Source of the DNA: Arthrobacter citreus
GTDB lineage: Bacteria > Bacillota > Bacilli > Bacillales > Bacillaceae_G
Direction: 5' to 3'
Assembly (NCBI GenBank): GCA_013200995.1
Contig: CP053688.1
Span: forward strand, 496,001-560,000
DNA: 64,000 bases
Shown here: positions 54,867-64,000 of the stretch, piece after piece
Position numbering within the stretch: the first letter of the stretch is position 1
Layout of the letters: every line of letters begins with the position of its first letter
Program-made: the position numbers and the translations under genes
The notes under the pieces: model-generated
The model's database searches: none
What the model was told of the DNA's origin: nothing
Seen by the model: only the letters and a program-made list of their open reading frames with translations

Positions 54867-55577
54867 ATGACTCAATCAAAAGAAGAACGCGTTCATGACG
54901 TGTTTGAAAAGATTTATAATAAATATGATACAATGAATGGTATTATTAGTTTTAGACGACATATTGCTTGGCGCAAACAAACTATGAAAATAATGAATGT
55001 CCAAAAAGGTATGAAAGCGCTTGACGTATGCTGTGGTACTGGTGAATGGACGATTGCATTAGCAAATGCAGTTGGAAAAGATGGAGAAGTAGTAGGGTTA
55101 GACTTTAGTAAAAATATGCTTTCAATTGGAGAGCAAAAAGTTAAAAGTATGCATTTAGACCAGGTTAAATTAATCCATGGTAATGCGATGGAGTTACCGT
55201 TTGAGGACAACTATTTTGATACAGTTACAATCGGATTCGGATTAAGAAATGTTCCAGATTATTATCAAGTGTTGAAAGAAATGACTAGAGTTGTAAAACC
55301 TGGTGGGATTGTAGTATGTTTAGAAACTTCACAACCAACGGCATTTGGTGTTAGACATGTATATAAAGCTTATTTTAAATACATCATGCCGATCTTTGGT
55401 AAATTATTCGCTAAAAGCTTTAAAGAATATTCTTGGTTACAAGAAAGCGCAAGTACTTTTCCAGGGATGAATGAGCTTGCAAAGCTTTTCGAAAAAGCAG
55501 GATTAGAGAAAATTAGAATCAAACCTTATACTTTTGGGGTAGCGGCGATGCATTTAGGTGTTAAACCAAAGAGCTAG
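54867..55577 (+). CDS. menG: Demethylmenaquinone methyltransferase
   Basis: A 236-residue SAM methyltransferase doing the last step of menaquinone synthesis. UbiE/MenG signatures are clear: [21 protein letters not shown] loop [34 protein letters not shown] and [20 protein letters not shown] sequence. GTGGGGG precedes ATG 54867. Between the two subunits of the prenyl synthase, so side chain and ring methylation are co-expressed. Confidence 0.93.
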   Translation: MTQSKEERVHDVFEKIYNKYDTMNGIISFRRHIAWRKQTMKIMNVQKGMKALDVCCGTGEWTIALANAVGKDGEVVGLDFSKNMLSIGEQKVKSMHLDQVKLIHGNAMELPFEDNYFDTVTIGFGLRNVPDYYQVLKEMTRVVKPGGIVVCLETSQPTAFGVRHVYKAYFKYIMPIFGKLFAKSFKEYSWLQESASTFPGMNELAKLFEKAGLEKIRIKPYTFGVAAMHLGVKPKS

Positions 55578-55621
55578 TTACAAAAAAGCAAGAAATTGGG
55601 ATGAATAGTAAGGTGAACGGA

Positions 55622-56584
55622 ATGAAGGTTAAATGGAAGTATTCTTATTTAAAAAAAGACATTAATGAGATTGAAAATACACTACATAAAGTAGTCGATT
55701 CAACGCAGCCAATTTTGAAAAATGCATCTGTACAGCTACTTCAATCTGGTGGAAAAAGAATTAGACCAGTATTTGTATTGCTTAGTGCTAAATTTGGACA
55801 ATATAACCTTCAATCTATAAAAAATGTAGCAGCTACATTGGAAATCATACATATGGCATCATTAGTACATGATGATGTAATTGACGAAGCTAGTTTACGA
55901 AGAGGTAAACCGACAATTAATTCAACATATAATAACCGAGTTGCTATGTATGCAGGGGATTTTTTATTTGCGAAAGCATTGGAATGTATGTCAGAAATTG
56001 AAATCCCATTGGCTCATCAAAAATTATCTGAAACAATTTTAGAGATTTGTTTAGGTGAGATTGAACAAATAAAAGATAAATATAATTTTGACCAAAATTT
56101 AAAATGTTATTTAAGACGAATTAAACGAAAAACAGCACTTTTAATATCAGCAAGTTGCGAAATAGGTGCAATAGCATCAGGAGCTTCTAAGGATTTTCAA
56201 AAGTGTTTAAAAGATTATGGATATTATTTAGGTATGTCTTATCAAATTATGGATGATATTCTTGATTTTACGGCTTCTGAGAAGGAGTTAGGAAAACCAT
56301 CAGGAAGCGACTTAATTCAAGGGAATATTACATTACCTGTTTTGTTTGCAATGAATGATGTAGCGCTTAAAGAGAAAATTGTTTCGGTTCATGAAGGAAT
56401 AGATCCAGACACTGTTAAACCACTTATTAATCAAATTCGAAAAAGTACATACATAAGAGCTGCAAAAAAGGTAAGTGAAGCTTATTTACAAAAGTCACTA
56501 AACAGTATCGCAAGCCTACCAAATAGCGAGGCAAAGGAAATGTTAATTTTAATTGCTAAAAATATTGGAAATCGAAAAAACTAG
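55622..56584 (+). CDS. hepT: Heptaprenyl diphosphate synthase component II
   Basis: A 320-residue trans-prenyltransferase, the catalytic subunit. The two Asp-rich motifs are LVHDDVIDEASLRRG and QIMDDILDFTASEKELGKP, with GGKRIRPVFVLLSA near the N-terminus. ATG 55622 with AAGGTG about 6 bases upstream is preferred over ATG 55601; both frames are the same. It extends FPP to C35 with HepS. Confidence 0.93.
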   Translation: MKVKWKYSYLKKDINEIENTLHKVVDSTQPILKNASVQLLQSGGKRIRPVFVLLSAKFGQYNLQSIKNVAATLEIIHMASLVHDDVIDEASLRRGKPTINSTYNNRVAMYAGDFLFAKALECMSEIEIPLAHQKLSETILEICLGEIEQIKDKYNFDQNLKCYLRRIKRKTALLISASCEIGAIASGASKDFQKCLKDYGYYLGMSYQIMDDILDFTASEKELGKPSGSDLIQGNITLPVLFAMNDVALKEKIVSVHEGIDPDTVKPLINQIRKSTYIRAAKKVSEAYLQKSLNSIASLPNSEAKEMLILIAKNIGNRKN

Positions 56585-56809
56585 AGGCGGTAAAAATGCA
56601 AAAGCATTTCGAACTGCCTCTTTTGGCTTTTTTATAGGTGTGTTATGGCAATAAATTAGTTATATTGATAAAAATTAACCAAAAAACTGTAAGCGATTGC
56701 AATTTTTACAAAATAACAAGATTTTAAACTATTGATAATTTTATAAATAGATGATACTATTCTAACTGTGTTGTTTATACATAATTGAAATCAAGTGAGG
56801 TAGAGCATA

Positions 56810-57256
56810 ATGGAAAGAACTTATTTAATGGTAAAACCTGATGGTGTACAACGTAACTTAATTGGTGAAATCGTTTCACGTTTTGAAAAAAAAGGTTTCC
56901 AATTAGTTGGAGCTAAATTAATGCAAGTGAGCAAAGAACAAGCTGAAACTCACTATGCTGAGCACAAAGAGCGTCCTTTCTTTGGTGAATTAGTAGACTT
57001 CATCACTTCAAGCCCAGTATTTGCTATGGTTTGGGAAGGCGAAAATGTAATCGCTACCGCGCGTCAAATGATGGGAGCAACTAACCCTAAAGATTCAGCT
57101 CCAGGAACAATCCGTGGTGAGTATGCTGCAACTGTAGGCAAAAACATTATTCACGGTTCTGATTCACCTGCAAGCGCTGAGCGTGAAATCGGTATTTTCT
57201 TCAATCAAAACGAATTAGTTGAATACTCTAAGCTTATTAAAGAATGGGTATACTAA
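56810..57256 (+). CDS. ndk: Nucleoside diphosphate kinase
   Basis: A 148-residue enzyme balancing nucleoside triphosphates. The catalytic histidine is in [20 protein letters not shown] and the N-terminal [17 protein letters not shown] is canonical. GTGAGGTAGAG precedes the ATG. In B. subtilis cheR follows; here aroC comes next and cheR is absent. Confidence 0.96.
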   Translation: MERTYLMVKPDGVQRNLIGEIVSRFEKKGFQLVGAKLMQVSKEQAETHYAEHKERPFFGELVDFITSSPVFAMVWEGENVIATARQMMGATNPKDSAPGTIRGEYAATVGKNIIHGSDSPASAEREIGIFFNQNELVEYSKLIKEWVY

Positions 57257-57275
57257 TCTTTAATATTGAAATAAA

Positions 57276-57304
57276 GAAGCTAGCCTCGTGCTAGCTTTTT
57301 TTAT
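57276..57304 (+). terminator. Terminator after ndk
   Basis: AAGCTAGC pairs with GCTAGCTT around CTCGT, followed by T7. Confidence 0.9.
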
Positions 57305-57501
57305 TTGTCATAAAATTTAGTTTAAGAAATTGAACAAAAATTCTGTACAGAAAAAAACATTTTTACATCAAAAGAAACAAATTTTTACAAAAAATCAAAA
57401 AAAGTGCCATTTTATCGTCCTTTTTTTATGTTAAATTCCAAATAGGTTGTGGTATAGTAGTAACTAATAATTTTAAACTTACATAAAGAGAAGGTGTTGA
57501 C

Positions 57502-58671
57502 ATGCGTTATTTAACAGCTGGTGAATCTCATGGTCCACAATTAACAACTATTATTGAAGGCGTTCCAGCAGGATTACCAATTTTAGCAGAAGAAATTAAC
57601 AGTGAACTTCGTAGACGTCAAGGTGGATATGGAAGAGGGCGAAGAATGCAAATTGAGAAGGATACTGCTCAAATTACTAGCGGTGTTCGACATGGTTATA
57701 CACTAGGCTCTCCAATCGCTCTAGTTGTTGAAAATAACGACTTTAAACATTGGACGAATATTATGGGTGCTGAACCTTTAGAAGATCTCGAATATGAAGG
57801 AAAAAGAAGCATTACAAAACCAAGACCTGGTCACGCAGATTTAAATGGTGCAATTAAATATGGCTTTAGAGATGTTCGAAATGTATTGGAGCGTTCTTCG
57901 GCTCGTGAAACAACTGTACGTGTTGCAGCTGGGGCAGTCGCAAAAAAATTGTTAAGTGAACTAGGGATCACAATTGCAAGCCATGTAATTGAAATTGGTG
58001 GAGTTAAAGCGAAAAACATAGAATATAAAAATGTTGAAGACTTACATAATCGTGCTGAAAACTCTGAAGTTAGATGTATAGACCTAGAAGCAACAGAAAA
58101 TATGAAAGCATTAATTGATGATGCTAAGCAAAATGGTGATTCAGTAGGTGGAATCGTTGAAGTAGTCGTTGAGGGTATGCCAGCTGGTGTTGGAAGTTAC
58201 GTACATTATGACCGAAAACTAGATTCAAAAATTGCAGGTGCTATTGTAAGTATTAACGCCTTTAAAGGGGTAGAGTTCGGTATTGGTTTTCAAGCCGGTT
58301 CAATTCCTGGAAGTGAAGTACATGATGAAATAGCATTTTCTGAGGAAAAAGGCTATTATCGATTATCGAACCGTGCAGGAGGTTTTGAGGGCGGTATGAC
58401 AACTGGCATGCCAATTGTCGTTCGAGCAGTAATGAAACCTATTCCAACGCTTTATAAGCCATTACAGAGCGTTGATATCGAAACAAAAGAAGTATATGAA
58501 GCAAGTATCGAACGTTCAGATAGCTGTGCCGTTCCAGCAGCGTCAGTAGTTGCTGAGCATATCGTAGCATGGGAAGTTGCAAAAGCGATTATCGAGCAAT
58601 TTGAATCAGATCAACTTGAGCGATTAAAACGCAATATTGAAGATTTCCGTGAGTATGCGAGGAAGTTTTAA
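57502..58671 (+). CDS. aroC: Chorismate synthase
   Basis: A 389-residue enzyme that forms chorismate from EPSP, the last shikimate step. FMN-site motifs [18 protein letters not shown] near the start, [30 protein letters not shown] and the C-terminal region [15 protein letters not shown] are present. It is called aroF in B. subtilis. AGAAGGTG precedes the ATG. The stop overlaps aroB by one base. Confidence 0.96.
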   Translation: MRYLTAGESHGPQLTTIIEGVPAGLPILAEEINSELRRRQGGYGRGRRMQIEKDTAQITSGVRHGYTLGSPIALVVENNDFKHWTNIMGAEPLEDLEYEGKRSITKPRPGHADLNGAIKYGFRDVRNVLERSSARETTVRVAAGAVAKKLLSELGITIASHVIEIGGVKAKNIEYKNVEDLHNRAENSEVRCIDLEATENMKALIDDAKQNGDSVGGIVEVVVEGMPAGVGSYVHYDRKLDSKIAGAIVSINAFKGVEFGIGFQAGSIPGSEVHDEIAFSEEKGYYRLSNRAGGFEGGMTTGMPIVVRAVMKPIPTLYKPLQSVDIETKEVYEASIERSDSCAVPAASVVAEHIVAWEVAKAIIEQFESDQLERLKRNIEDFREYARKF

Positions 58672-59756
58672 TGAATGTGATCACTGTAAAAACAAGCTCT
58701 AAACAATACGATGTATGTATTGGGTACGGGGTATTAAGTCATTTACAGTCCAAGCTTGAAAGCCTTGTACCTAAAGTTTCAAAAATATTGATAATTACTG
58801 ATGATCAAGTTGCACCGTATTATTTGGAGGAAGTAAAACAAAATTGTCTACATGTTAATACTGTAGAGCAGTATGTCATCCCTCATGGTGAAAAAAGTAA
58901 AAGCTTTGCCATTTATGAAGATTGTTTAACTTATTGCTTTGATATTCAGTTAGATCGTAATAGTTTAATTTTAGCATTAGGTGGGGGAGTAGTTGGTGAT
59001 TTAGCAGGGTTCGTAGCGGCTACATATATGCGAGGTATTCGATTTATTCAAATGCCTACAACATTATTAGCTCACGATAGTGCGATAGGTGGTAAAGTTG
59101 CCATAAACCTTCCGAAAGCTAAAAATATCGTTGGTGCGTTTTATCAGCCAGAACTAGTATTGTATGAATTGAATTTTTTAACTACATTGCCAATTGAGGA
59201 ATGGAGATCAGGTTTTGCTGAAGTTAGTAAAGAGGCTATGATTTCTTCTATCGAAAATTTGAATTGGTTAATGGAGCATATCCATTCACTTGGAAATTTA
59301 GAAAATGAATTAATTGAAAAGTGTGTGACGATGGGAATAAGTGTGAAAAACGAAATTGTATCTAAGGATGAAAGAGAAAATGGAGAAAGAGCATTTTTAA
59401 ACTTAGGCCATACACTTGGACACGCTATTGAAGCTTATTTAGGCTACGCAAAAACTACTCATGGTGAAGCAATTGCGTTTGGGACATTATTTTCAATATA
59501 CTTAAGTGAACAATATTTTAAAATCGATTTAAAATATGATGAGATTTTAAGATGGTATAAACAATTAGAATATCCTGTATATACAAATCTAGAAATTGAA
59601 TCGGTTGTTAATCTAATGAAACAAGATAAGAAAAATATAGATTTGAAAATAAAATATATATTATTAATGAACTATGGAAATCCAGTAACTTGTGAATTAG
59701 AGGAAGAGTTTATTAAAGAGAATTTAGATAGTTTTTTAAAGCAAATACTTTCATAA
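58671..59756 (+). CDS. aroB: 3-dehydroquinate synthase
   Basis: A 361-residue NAD- and metal-dependent enzyme, second step of the shikimate path. NAD-binding region LALGGGVVGDLAGFVAATYM, metal ligands in EVSKEAMISS, LGHTLGHAIEAYLGY and TTHGEAIAFG are visible. It starts on the aroC stop by one base, after GAGGAAG. In B. subtilis aroH and the trp genes follow; here a terminator and aroA follow instead. Confidence 0.95.
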   Translation: MNVITVKTSSKQYDVCIGYGVLSHLQSKLESLVPKVSKILIITDDQVAPYYLEEVKQNCLHVNTVEQYVIPHGEKSKSFAIYEDCLTYCFDIQLDRNSLILALGGGVVGDLAGFVAATYMRGIRFIQMPTTLLAHDSAIGGKVAINLPKAKNIVGAFYQPELVLYELNFLTTLPIEEWRSGFAEVSKEAMISSIENLNWLMEHIHSLGNLENELIEKCVTMGISVKNEIVSKDERENGERAFLNLGHTLGHAIEAYLGYAKTTHGEAIAFGTLFSIYLSEQYFKIDLKYDEILRWYKQLEYPVYTNLEIESVVNLMKQDKKNIDLKIKYILLMNYGNPVTCELEEEFIKENLDSFLKQILS

Positions 59757-59763
59757 TCCTTAC

Positions 59764-59816
59764 ATGAAAATGGTGTTTTGATCATTTATAAATCAAAATA
59801 TCATTTTCTTTTTCTA
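59764..59816 (+). terminator. Terminator after aroB
   Basis: An imperfect 17-base stem, GAAAATGGTGTTTTGAT with ATCAAAATATCATTTTC, around CATTTATA, then TTTTTC. So aroA probably has its own promoter. Confidence 0.65.
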
Positions 59817-59933
59817 AATTAGAATGAAAAACATGGGACAATTCGTCGAATAGAATTTAGGAGAAAAAAAAGGTTTGATTTAATAAAAAATGGAATGTAA
59901 TTACATATAGAAAGGTTAGAAAAGGTGGCTACG

Positions 59934-61217
59934 ATGAGAAATTCTCAATTAGAAAAAATCCGTTTAGTTGGTGATGTGATAATTCCGGGAGATAAATCAA
60001 TATCTCATAGAGCAATTATGTTTGGTTCATTAGCGAAAGGGACGACAAAAATAACTAACTTTCTATTAGGTGAAGATTGTTTAAGTACGATTGCTTGTTT
60101 TAGAAAATTAGGTGTACAAATCGAGGTAACAGAAGATGAAGTAATTGTTTATGGCAAAGGAATTGAAGCATTAAAAGAGCCAAATGCAGTACTTGATGTA
60201 GGAAACTCAGGGACAACAGCACGATTAATGATGGGAATATTAAGTGGTTTACCATTCCATTCAGTTATTATTGGTGATGAATCAATTGGGAAAAGACCAA
60301 TGAAACGGGTTACAAAACCTTTAAAAATGATGGGAACTTCTATAGATGGACGTGAGGATGCTACATATACACCTATTTCTATAAGAGGTGGTTCACTAAA
60401 TAGTATTTCATATGATTCTCCTGTTTCAAGTGCACAAGTTAAATCTTCAATTTTACTAGCGGGTTTATTTGCAAACGGTACAACTGTTGTAACTGAACCA
60501 GAAAAGTCTCGTGACCATACTGAAAGAATGTTAAAGGCATTTGGCTGTGAATTAGTTGTAGACGGAAATACCGTTTCAATTGACGGTAACCAAGAATTAA
60601 TTGCAACAGATGTCACTGTACCTGGTGATATCTCATCTGCGGCATTTTTCTTAGTAGCAGGGTCGATCATTCCAAATAGCGAAATCTTATTAAAGAATGT
60701 CGGCGTAAATCCAACTAGAATTGGTATTTTAACCGTTTTAGAACGAATGGGAGCTAATATTACCTTAGAGGATGAAAAAGTAGTAAACGGAGAACCAATC
60801 GCTAATATAAGAGTGAAATCATCCGATTTAAAATCTACTATCATCGGTGGTGCTGAAATCCCTACATGTATCGATGAGTTACCTATTTTAGCATTAGCAG
60901 CGGCATTAGCAGACGGTGAGACAATTATTAAGGATGCTGAAGAATTACGAGTTAAGGAAACTGATCGTATCCAAACAGTTGTTACAGAACTTACAAATCT
61001 TGGTGTAAGCATTGAAGCAACAAAAGATGGTATGATTATACAAGGAAATAGTTCTTTAATAGGTGCAAATGTAAATTCACATGGAGACCATCGAATGGGA
61101 ATGATGCTTTCAATCGCTGCACTACTTGCAAAAGGTGATACAATTATCGAAAACACAGAATGTATAGCGGTATCTTTCCCGAATTTTAAAGAGCAATTAA
61201 ATGAATTAATAAAGTAG
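59934..61217 (+). CDS. aroA: 5-enolpyruvylshikimate-3-phosphate synthase
   Basis: A 427-residue enzyme joining shikimate-3-phosphate and PEP, called aroE in B. subtilis. The active-site motifs [17 protein letters not shown] and [16 protein letters not shown] are present, with the Asp of [15 protein letters not shown] and [16 protein letters not shown] lies before ATG 59934; the frame opens at 59925. The GTTARLMMG loop gives no obvious sign of a resistant form; class cannot be assigned surely by eye. Confidence 0.95.
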   Translation: MRNSQLEKIRLVGDVIIPGDKSISHRAIMFGSLAKGTTKITNFLLGEDCLSTIACFRKLGVQIEVTEDEVIVYGKGIEALKEPNAVLDVGNSGTTARLMMGILSGLPFHSVIIGDESIGKRPMKRVTKPLKMMGTSIDGREDATYTPISIRGGSLNSISYDSPVSSAQVKSSILLAGLFANGTTVVTEPEKSRDHTERMLKAFGCELVVDGNTVSIDGNQELIATDVTVPGDISSAAFFLVAGSIIPNSEILLKNVGVNPTRIGILTVLERMGANITLEDEKVVNGEPIANIRVKSSDLKSTIIGGAEIPTCIDELPILALAAALADGETIIKDAEELRVKETDRIQTVVTELTNLGVSIEATKDGMIIQGNSSLIGANVNSHGDHRMGMMLSIAALLAKGDTIIENTECIAVSFPNFKEQLNELIK

Positions 61218-61234
61218 TCATACGAGGTGTAAGA

Positions 61235-62494
61235 ATGAGTTTATATGAATCTGTTCAATTAATTGAGAACGGTCATACCGAAAAAGGATTAGAATTATTA
61301 AAAAAGAGTATAAAAACGGCAACTGACGAAGAAAAATACGAAGCTGCTCTAGTCTTTCAATCTTTAGGGTTAATTGAGGATGCGAAAAGTATTATCGAAG
61401 ATTTAGTTTATCTATATGATGACGACGATGAGCTTAAAATAATGTACGCAGAAATTTTATTAGACCTTGATTTAGAAGATGAAGCTTTAGAAACCTTACT
61501 AGCAATTAAAGAAGATAGTGAGTGTTACGTTCAATCGCTATTATTAATGGCAGATCTGTATCAAGTTCAAGGTCTTGATGAAGTAGCAGAGCAAAAATTA
61601 TTTGAAGCAAAAAGAATTTTACCGAATGAACCTGTAGTAGATTTTGCATTAGGTGAGTATTATTTTAGTAAATACGATTATAAAAAGGCAATACCGTATT
61701 ATGAAAGATTAGCTAACCTAGAAATTGAAGTAAGTGGCGTGAATAAAGATTTAAGACTTGCTGAATGTTTAAGTGCAGAAGGAGAATGGGAAGATGCAAT
61801 CTCATTCTATGAAAAAGGAATTGAGAAAACAAAAGATTTCCATACATTATTAGGTTATGGAATTACTTTATTCCAAGCAGAACGCTATTCAGCAAGTATC
61901 CCAGTGTTTGAAGAAGCGATATTCTTTGATCCTGAGTATTTAGTTGCACACTTATGGTTAAGTAAAGCACATGACCTAGAAGGACAAATCCAGGAGGGTT
62001 ATGACATATTACAGAAGGCTTTACTAGTTGATGAAACAAATGTAGAATGTCTTTTATCAGCAGCGAAATTAGCTCGTAAATTAAAGAATTTAGAAGCAAG
62101 TAAAAAACATTTACAGGAAGCATTAATTTATGACCCTTCCCTAATCGAGGCTGTTCAGTTATTAGTCGGAATCCATTTTGAAGAAGATGATTTCGATGAA
62201 ATAATTGGTACAATCGAACTAGCAATTGAGCATGGAGCTTCGGATCCTCACTTTAATTGGGATTTAGGGAAAGCATATTATGGAAATGAAAATTATGAAT
62301 TGGCATTAAAACAATATCGTCTAGCATATAATGACTTTAACCAGGAAATTTCCTTCTTAAAGGAATACGGAGACCTATTGTTTGAAGAAGGTTTACTACA
62401 AGAAGCAAAAGAAGTTTATGCAAAACTTGTAGACGATGAATATCTACAAGAAGAAGTAAGAGAGCGTCTTGAAAGAATAAATGAAATTCTGTAG
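61235..62494 (+). CDS. ypiA: TPR-repeat protein YpiA
   Basis: A 419-residue acidic protein made of about ten to eleven tetratricopeptide repeats, for example DFALGEYYFSKYDYKKAIPY and HFNWDLGKAYYGNENYELAL. It matches YpiA, found between aroE and ypiB in B. subtilis, with no enzyme motif; a scaffold role is likely. GAGGTGTAAG precedes the ATG, 17 bases after aroA, so they are probably co-transcribed. Confidence 0.88.
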   Translation: MSLYESVQLIENGHTEKGLELLKKSIKTATDEEKYEAALVFQSLGLIEDAKSIIEDLVYLYDDDDELKIMYAEILLDLDLEDEALETLLAIKEDSECYVQSLLLMADLYQVQGLDEVAEQKLFEAKRILPNEPVVDFALGEYYFSKYDYKKAIPYYERLANLEIEVSGVNKDLRLAECLSAEGEWEDAISFYEKGIEKTKDFHTLLGYGITLFQAERYSASIPVFEEAIFFDPEYLVAHLWLSKAHDLEGQIQEGYDILQKALLVDETNVECLLSAAKLARKLKNLEASKKHLQEALIYDPSLIEAVQLLVGIHFEEDDFDEIIGTIELAIEHGASDPHFNWDLGKAYYGNENYELALKQYRLAYNDFNQEISFLKEYGDLLFEEGLLQEAKEVYAKLVDDEYLQEEVRERLERINEIL

Positions 62495-62548
62495 TTTTCT
62501 TTATTCAGAAAAGGGGACAAATTTAAAGGACAGAGGAGGGATTTAATA

Positions 62549-63088
62549 ATGGCAACCCCTGTATCTGTGAATGAGAAGAAAGATTTTGTAAAATGGTTTC
62601 TAAGTAATTTTCAGTTGAAGCAAAGAGAGTGTGTTTGGATTTTAAATTACCTAATGAGCCATGATTATTTAATGAAAAAGGTTCATTTCGTAGAACAGTC
62701 TAAATATTGTCCACGTGGTTTAGTGATGTCGACAAACTGTGTTAAAGAAGTCCCATTTCATTTTTATAAACAAAATGTGATGACGACGGATGCAGAGAAA
62801 TCATTTCATGATATTCGACTTAATAGGGATGAGGATATTTATATCCAGCTCAATTTTAAATCTTCTTTTCAATACCCGATGTTTGTTTCAGTTTTAGAAG
62901 AGAATCCACACATACCAAAAAATTTAAATAGTAACGAAAAAGATCGCGTTATTGCTGAAAAACTATTGTCAGATTCAATTATTAACTTTCAAAAAGACAG
63001 ATTAATGAGAATGATCGATGACGCGCTTGATCAACAAGACAAAAAACTATTCCAAGAATTAACAAAGCAACTAAATTTATTAACTTAA
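62549..63088 (+). CDS. ypiB: YpiB, UPF0302 family protein
   Basis: A 179-residue protein with the UPF0302 pattern: [18 protein letters not shown], then [16 protein letters not shown] and CPRGLVMST; the C-terminal helix region holds the IDEEF-like [13 protein letters not shown]. The two conserved cysteines (KYCPRG and NCVKE) are present. No catalytic function is established. AGAGGAGGG precedes the ATG. Terminator follows. Confidence 0.87.
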   Translation: MATPVSVNEKKDFVKWFLSNFQLKQRECVWILNYLMSHDYLMKKVHFVEQSKYCPRGLVMSTNCVKEVPFHFYKQNVMTTDAEKSFHDIRLNRDEDIYIQLNFKSSFQYPMFVSVLEENPHIPKNLNSNEKDRVIAEKLLSDSIINFQKDRLMRMIDDALDQQDKKLFQELTKQLNLLT

Positions 63089-63099
63089 TGTAAAATCGA

Positions 63100-63129
63100 A
63101 AGAGTCCCCAATTTTGGGGGCTTTTTAAT
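63100..63129 (+). terminator. Terminator after ypiB
   Basis: AGTCCCC pairs with GGGGGCT around AATTTT, followed by TTTTAATT. Confidence 0.85.
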
Positions 63130-63409
63130 TGTTTCAGAATTTAGGAAAGCATTTTTAGAACACTTTTTAATCTTCCGTCTAGACACTTACTTCCTTATTG
63201 CTGCCTCTTACTACAAGTTCAAGGGAAAGAAATGAACAATATATGCACATATAGATGGATTAATTGGTTTAATCTTTGATAGGGGGAATATAAATTGTTG
63301 CTAATTGATTGAAAAACAAATTCAATGATTAGTTATAAGCGACGATTTAAAGCGAATGGTAAAGATCATTAAGGTTCTTCATTACATGCTTTTTTTATTT
63401 TGTAGAAGT

Positions 63410-63600
63410 TATTGGAACTGATATTCCTCGGCTCCGATGGGAAAAGCGAAGGCTAAAGACCTTACAGGCGTGCAGAGGAGGACGATTCTTTCCCCGTTGA
63501 AATTAGAATCCTATAGTGCAAATTAACCGCATATAGCTTCTTTTAGCTTGAAATAAATACTAAATTATATACATGTTCTTTTTTCAATACCCTGGAAAAA
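63410..63600. repeat. Degenerate dispersed intergenic repeat
   Basis: This interval is GC-richer than its surroundings and without a gene. It includes CTCGGCTCCGATGGG, CTTACAGGCGTGCAGAGGAG, GAATCCTATAGTGCAAATTA and then CTTTTTTCAATACCC. Segments match the repeat near 41.5 kb. The whole of 63130-63720 carries no gene I can support. Confidence 0.45.
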
Positions 63601-63627
63601 GACCTCATTTTTGAGGGCTTTTTTTCT
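63594..63627 (+). terminator. Hairpin before ypiF
   Basis: AGACCTC pairs with GAGGGCT (one mismatch) around ATTTTT, followed by a T7 run; AAAAA precedes it. Confidence 0.6.
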
Positions 63628-63727
63628 TTCTTAAAATAGTAATGTATGGTTAAATGGAAAATAGATATTTGTTCACAAAAATTTCACAATTATAATTAAA
63701 TTATTTTAATAGAAAGAGGTAATTTTG

Positions 63728-64000
63728 ATGAAATGGACAACGAATGAATTAAATCAAGTTTTAGAAAATTTGGAGTACATCGATACGATCGTTATTCCAC
63801 TTTGTCCCGTTTCTTTGAAAAAAGAAAATATTTCTTTAGCGGAACAACGAGAGGACATAATAATCCTTACTTCTGAGATTGAACGTACATATAAAGGTAG
63901 AATTGTGATTTCCCCAGAATTTACTTATTTGCCTGAAGAATCTAATAAAATAGACCGATTAAAGGCATGGTATGAAGGGTTTAAAGGTGAAGGCATTAAG
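63728..64000 (+). CDS. ypiF: YpiF, DUF2487 protein (N-terminal part)
   Basis: The first 91 codons are present; the gene runs off the right edge. It starts MKWTTNELNQVLENLEYIDT and includes VIPLCPVSLKKE and RIVISPEFTYLPEE, agreeing with YpiF, which precedes the cytochrome bc operon qcrABC in B. subtilis. GAAAGAGG lies before the ATG. Function is unknown. Confidence 0.8.
   Translation, partial: MKWTTNELNQVLENLEYIDTIVIPLCPVSLKKENISLAEQREDIIILTSEIERTYKGRIVISPEFTYLPEESNKIDRLKAWYEGFKGEGIK

Noticed and set aside
57831..58019. Minus-strand frame inside aroC
   Set aside because: It is a reverse shadow of a well-conserved chorismate synthase region.
60149..61156. Long open frame of 335 codons on the minus strand
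   Set aside because: It is antisense to aroA, which has all EPSP synthase motifs; the reverse frame has low-complexity Ser/Ile/Val-rich sequence and no ribosome site.

Overview
The window is chromosomal DNA from a low-GC, endospore-forming member of the Bacillaceae. Evidence for this is the AT-rich coding sequence, strong AGGAGG-type ribosome binding sites, frequent TTG/GTG starts, and many sporulation genes: a GerA-family spoVAF end, dacB-spmA-spmB, a YjcZ peptide, a SpoVIF-family gene and spoIVA. From memory, gene order follows the B. subtilis spoVA-to-ypiF segment, with local gains and losses. Genus and species cannot be fixed from the sequence alone. I see no phage, insertion sequence, CRISPR array, tRNA or rRNA.

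Layout. 1-5.4 kb: spoVAF end, ypuA, ppiB, a decayed small gene, a cupin protein, an orphan ribT, ypuF and a YjcZ peptide. 5.5-12.5 kb: scpA-scpB, an unknown gene, ypuI, a FUSC-type membrane protein, an N-terminally extended superoxide dismutase, and dacB-spmA-spmB. 12.6-16 kb: a sulfur operon mccA-mccB-yrrT-luxS behind a promoter overlapped by a palindrome. 16-17 kb: repeats and two tandem paralogues of unknown function. 17.2-24.4 kb: rluB, resABC (cytochrome c maturation) and resDE. 24.5-30.7 kb: an adenosylcobalamin riboswitch with btuFCD and a cobalamin adenosyltransferase, a kinase-like gene, and an FMN riboswitch with ribU. 30.8-38.5 kb: fer, ypbB-recS-ypbD-ypbE, a CBS protein, a degenerate YpbG with no normal start codon, a CarH/LitR-like B12-binding MerR regulator and a MecA homologue. 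38.8-45.3 kb: gudB, ypdA, asparaginase, ypfB, cmk, ypfD and ypzI. 45.5-53.9 kb: yphA, der, gpsA, a SpoVIF-family gene, yphE, yphF, spoIVA, hbs and folE. 54-64 kb: hepS-menG-hepT, ndk, aroC-aroB, aroA, ypiA, ypiB and the start of ypiF.

How the parts connect. Several blocks concern respiration: the Res genes, menaquinone side chain and ring methylation, and the shikimate path to chorismate. Vitamin handling is import-based: B12 and riboflavin uptake are each under a cognate riboswitch, while ribT stands alone without ribDEAH. The B12 block also makes adenosylcobalamin, the expected ligand of the CarH/LitR-like regulator 9 kb away. mtrB (TRAP), aroH, the trp operon, hisC and tyrA, which sit in this segment in B. 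subtilis, are absent from it.

No wholly new multi-gene system stands out. The best leads are the alternative RNA pairings between rluB and resA, the YpbG-like pseudoenzyme with an ATA start, the B12-sensing regulator, the palindrome on the mccA promoter, and the paired unknown proteins near 16.4-17.0 kb.
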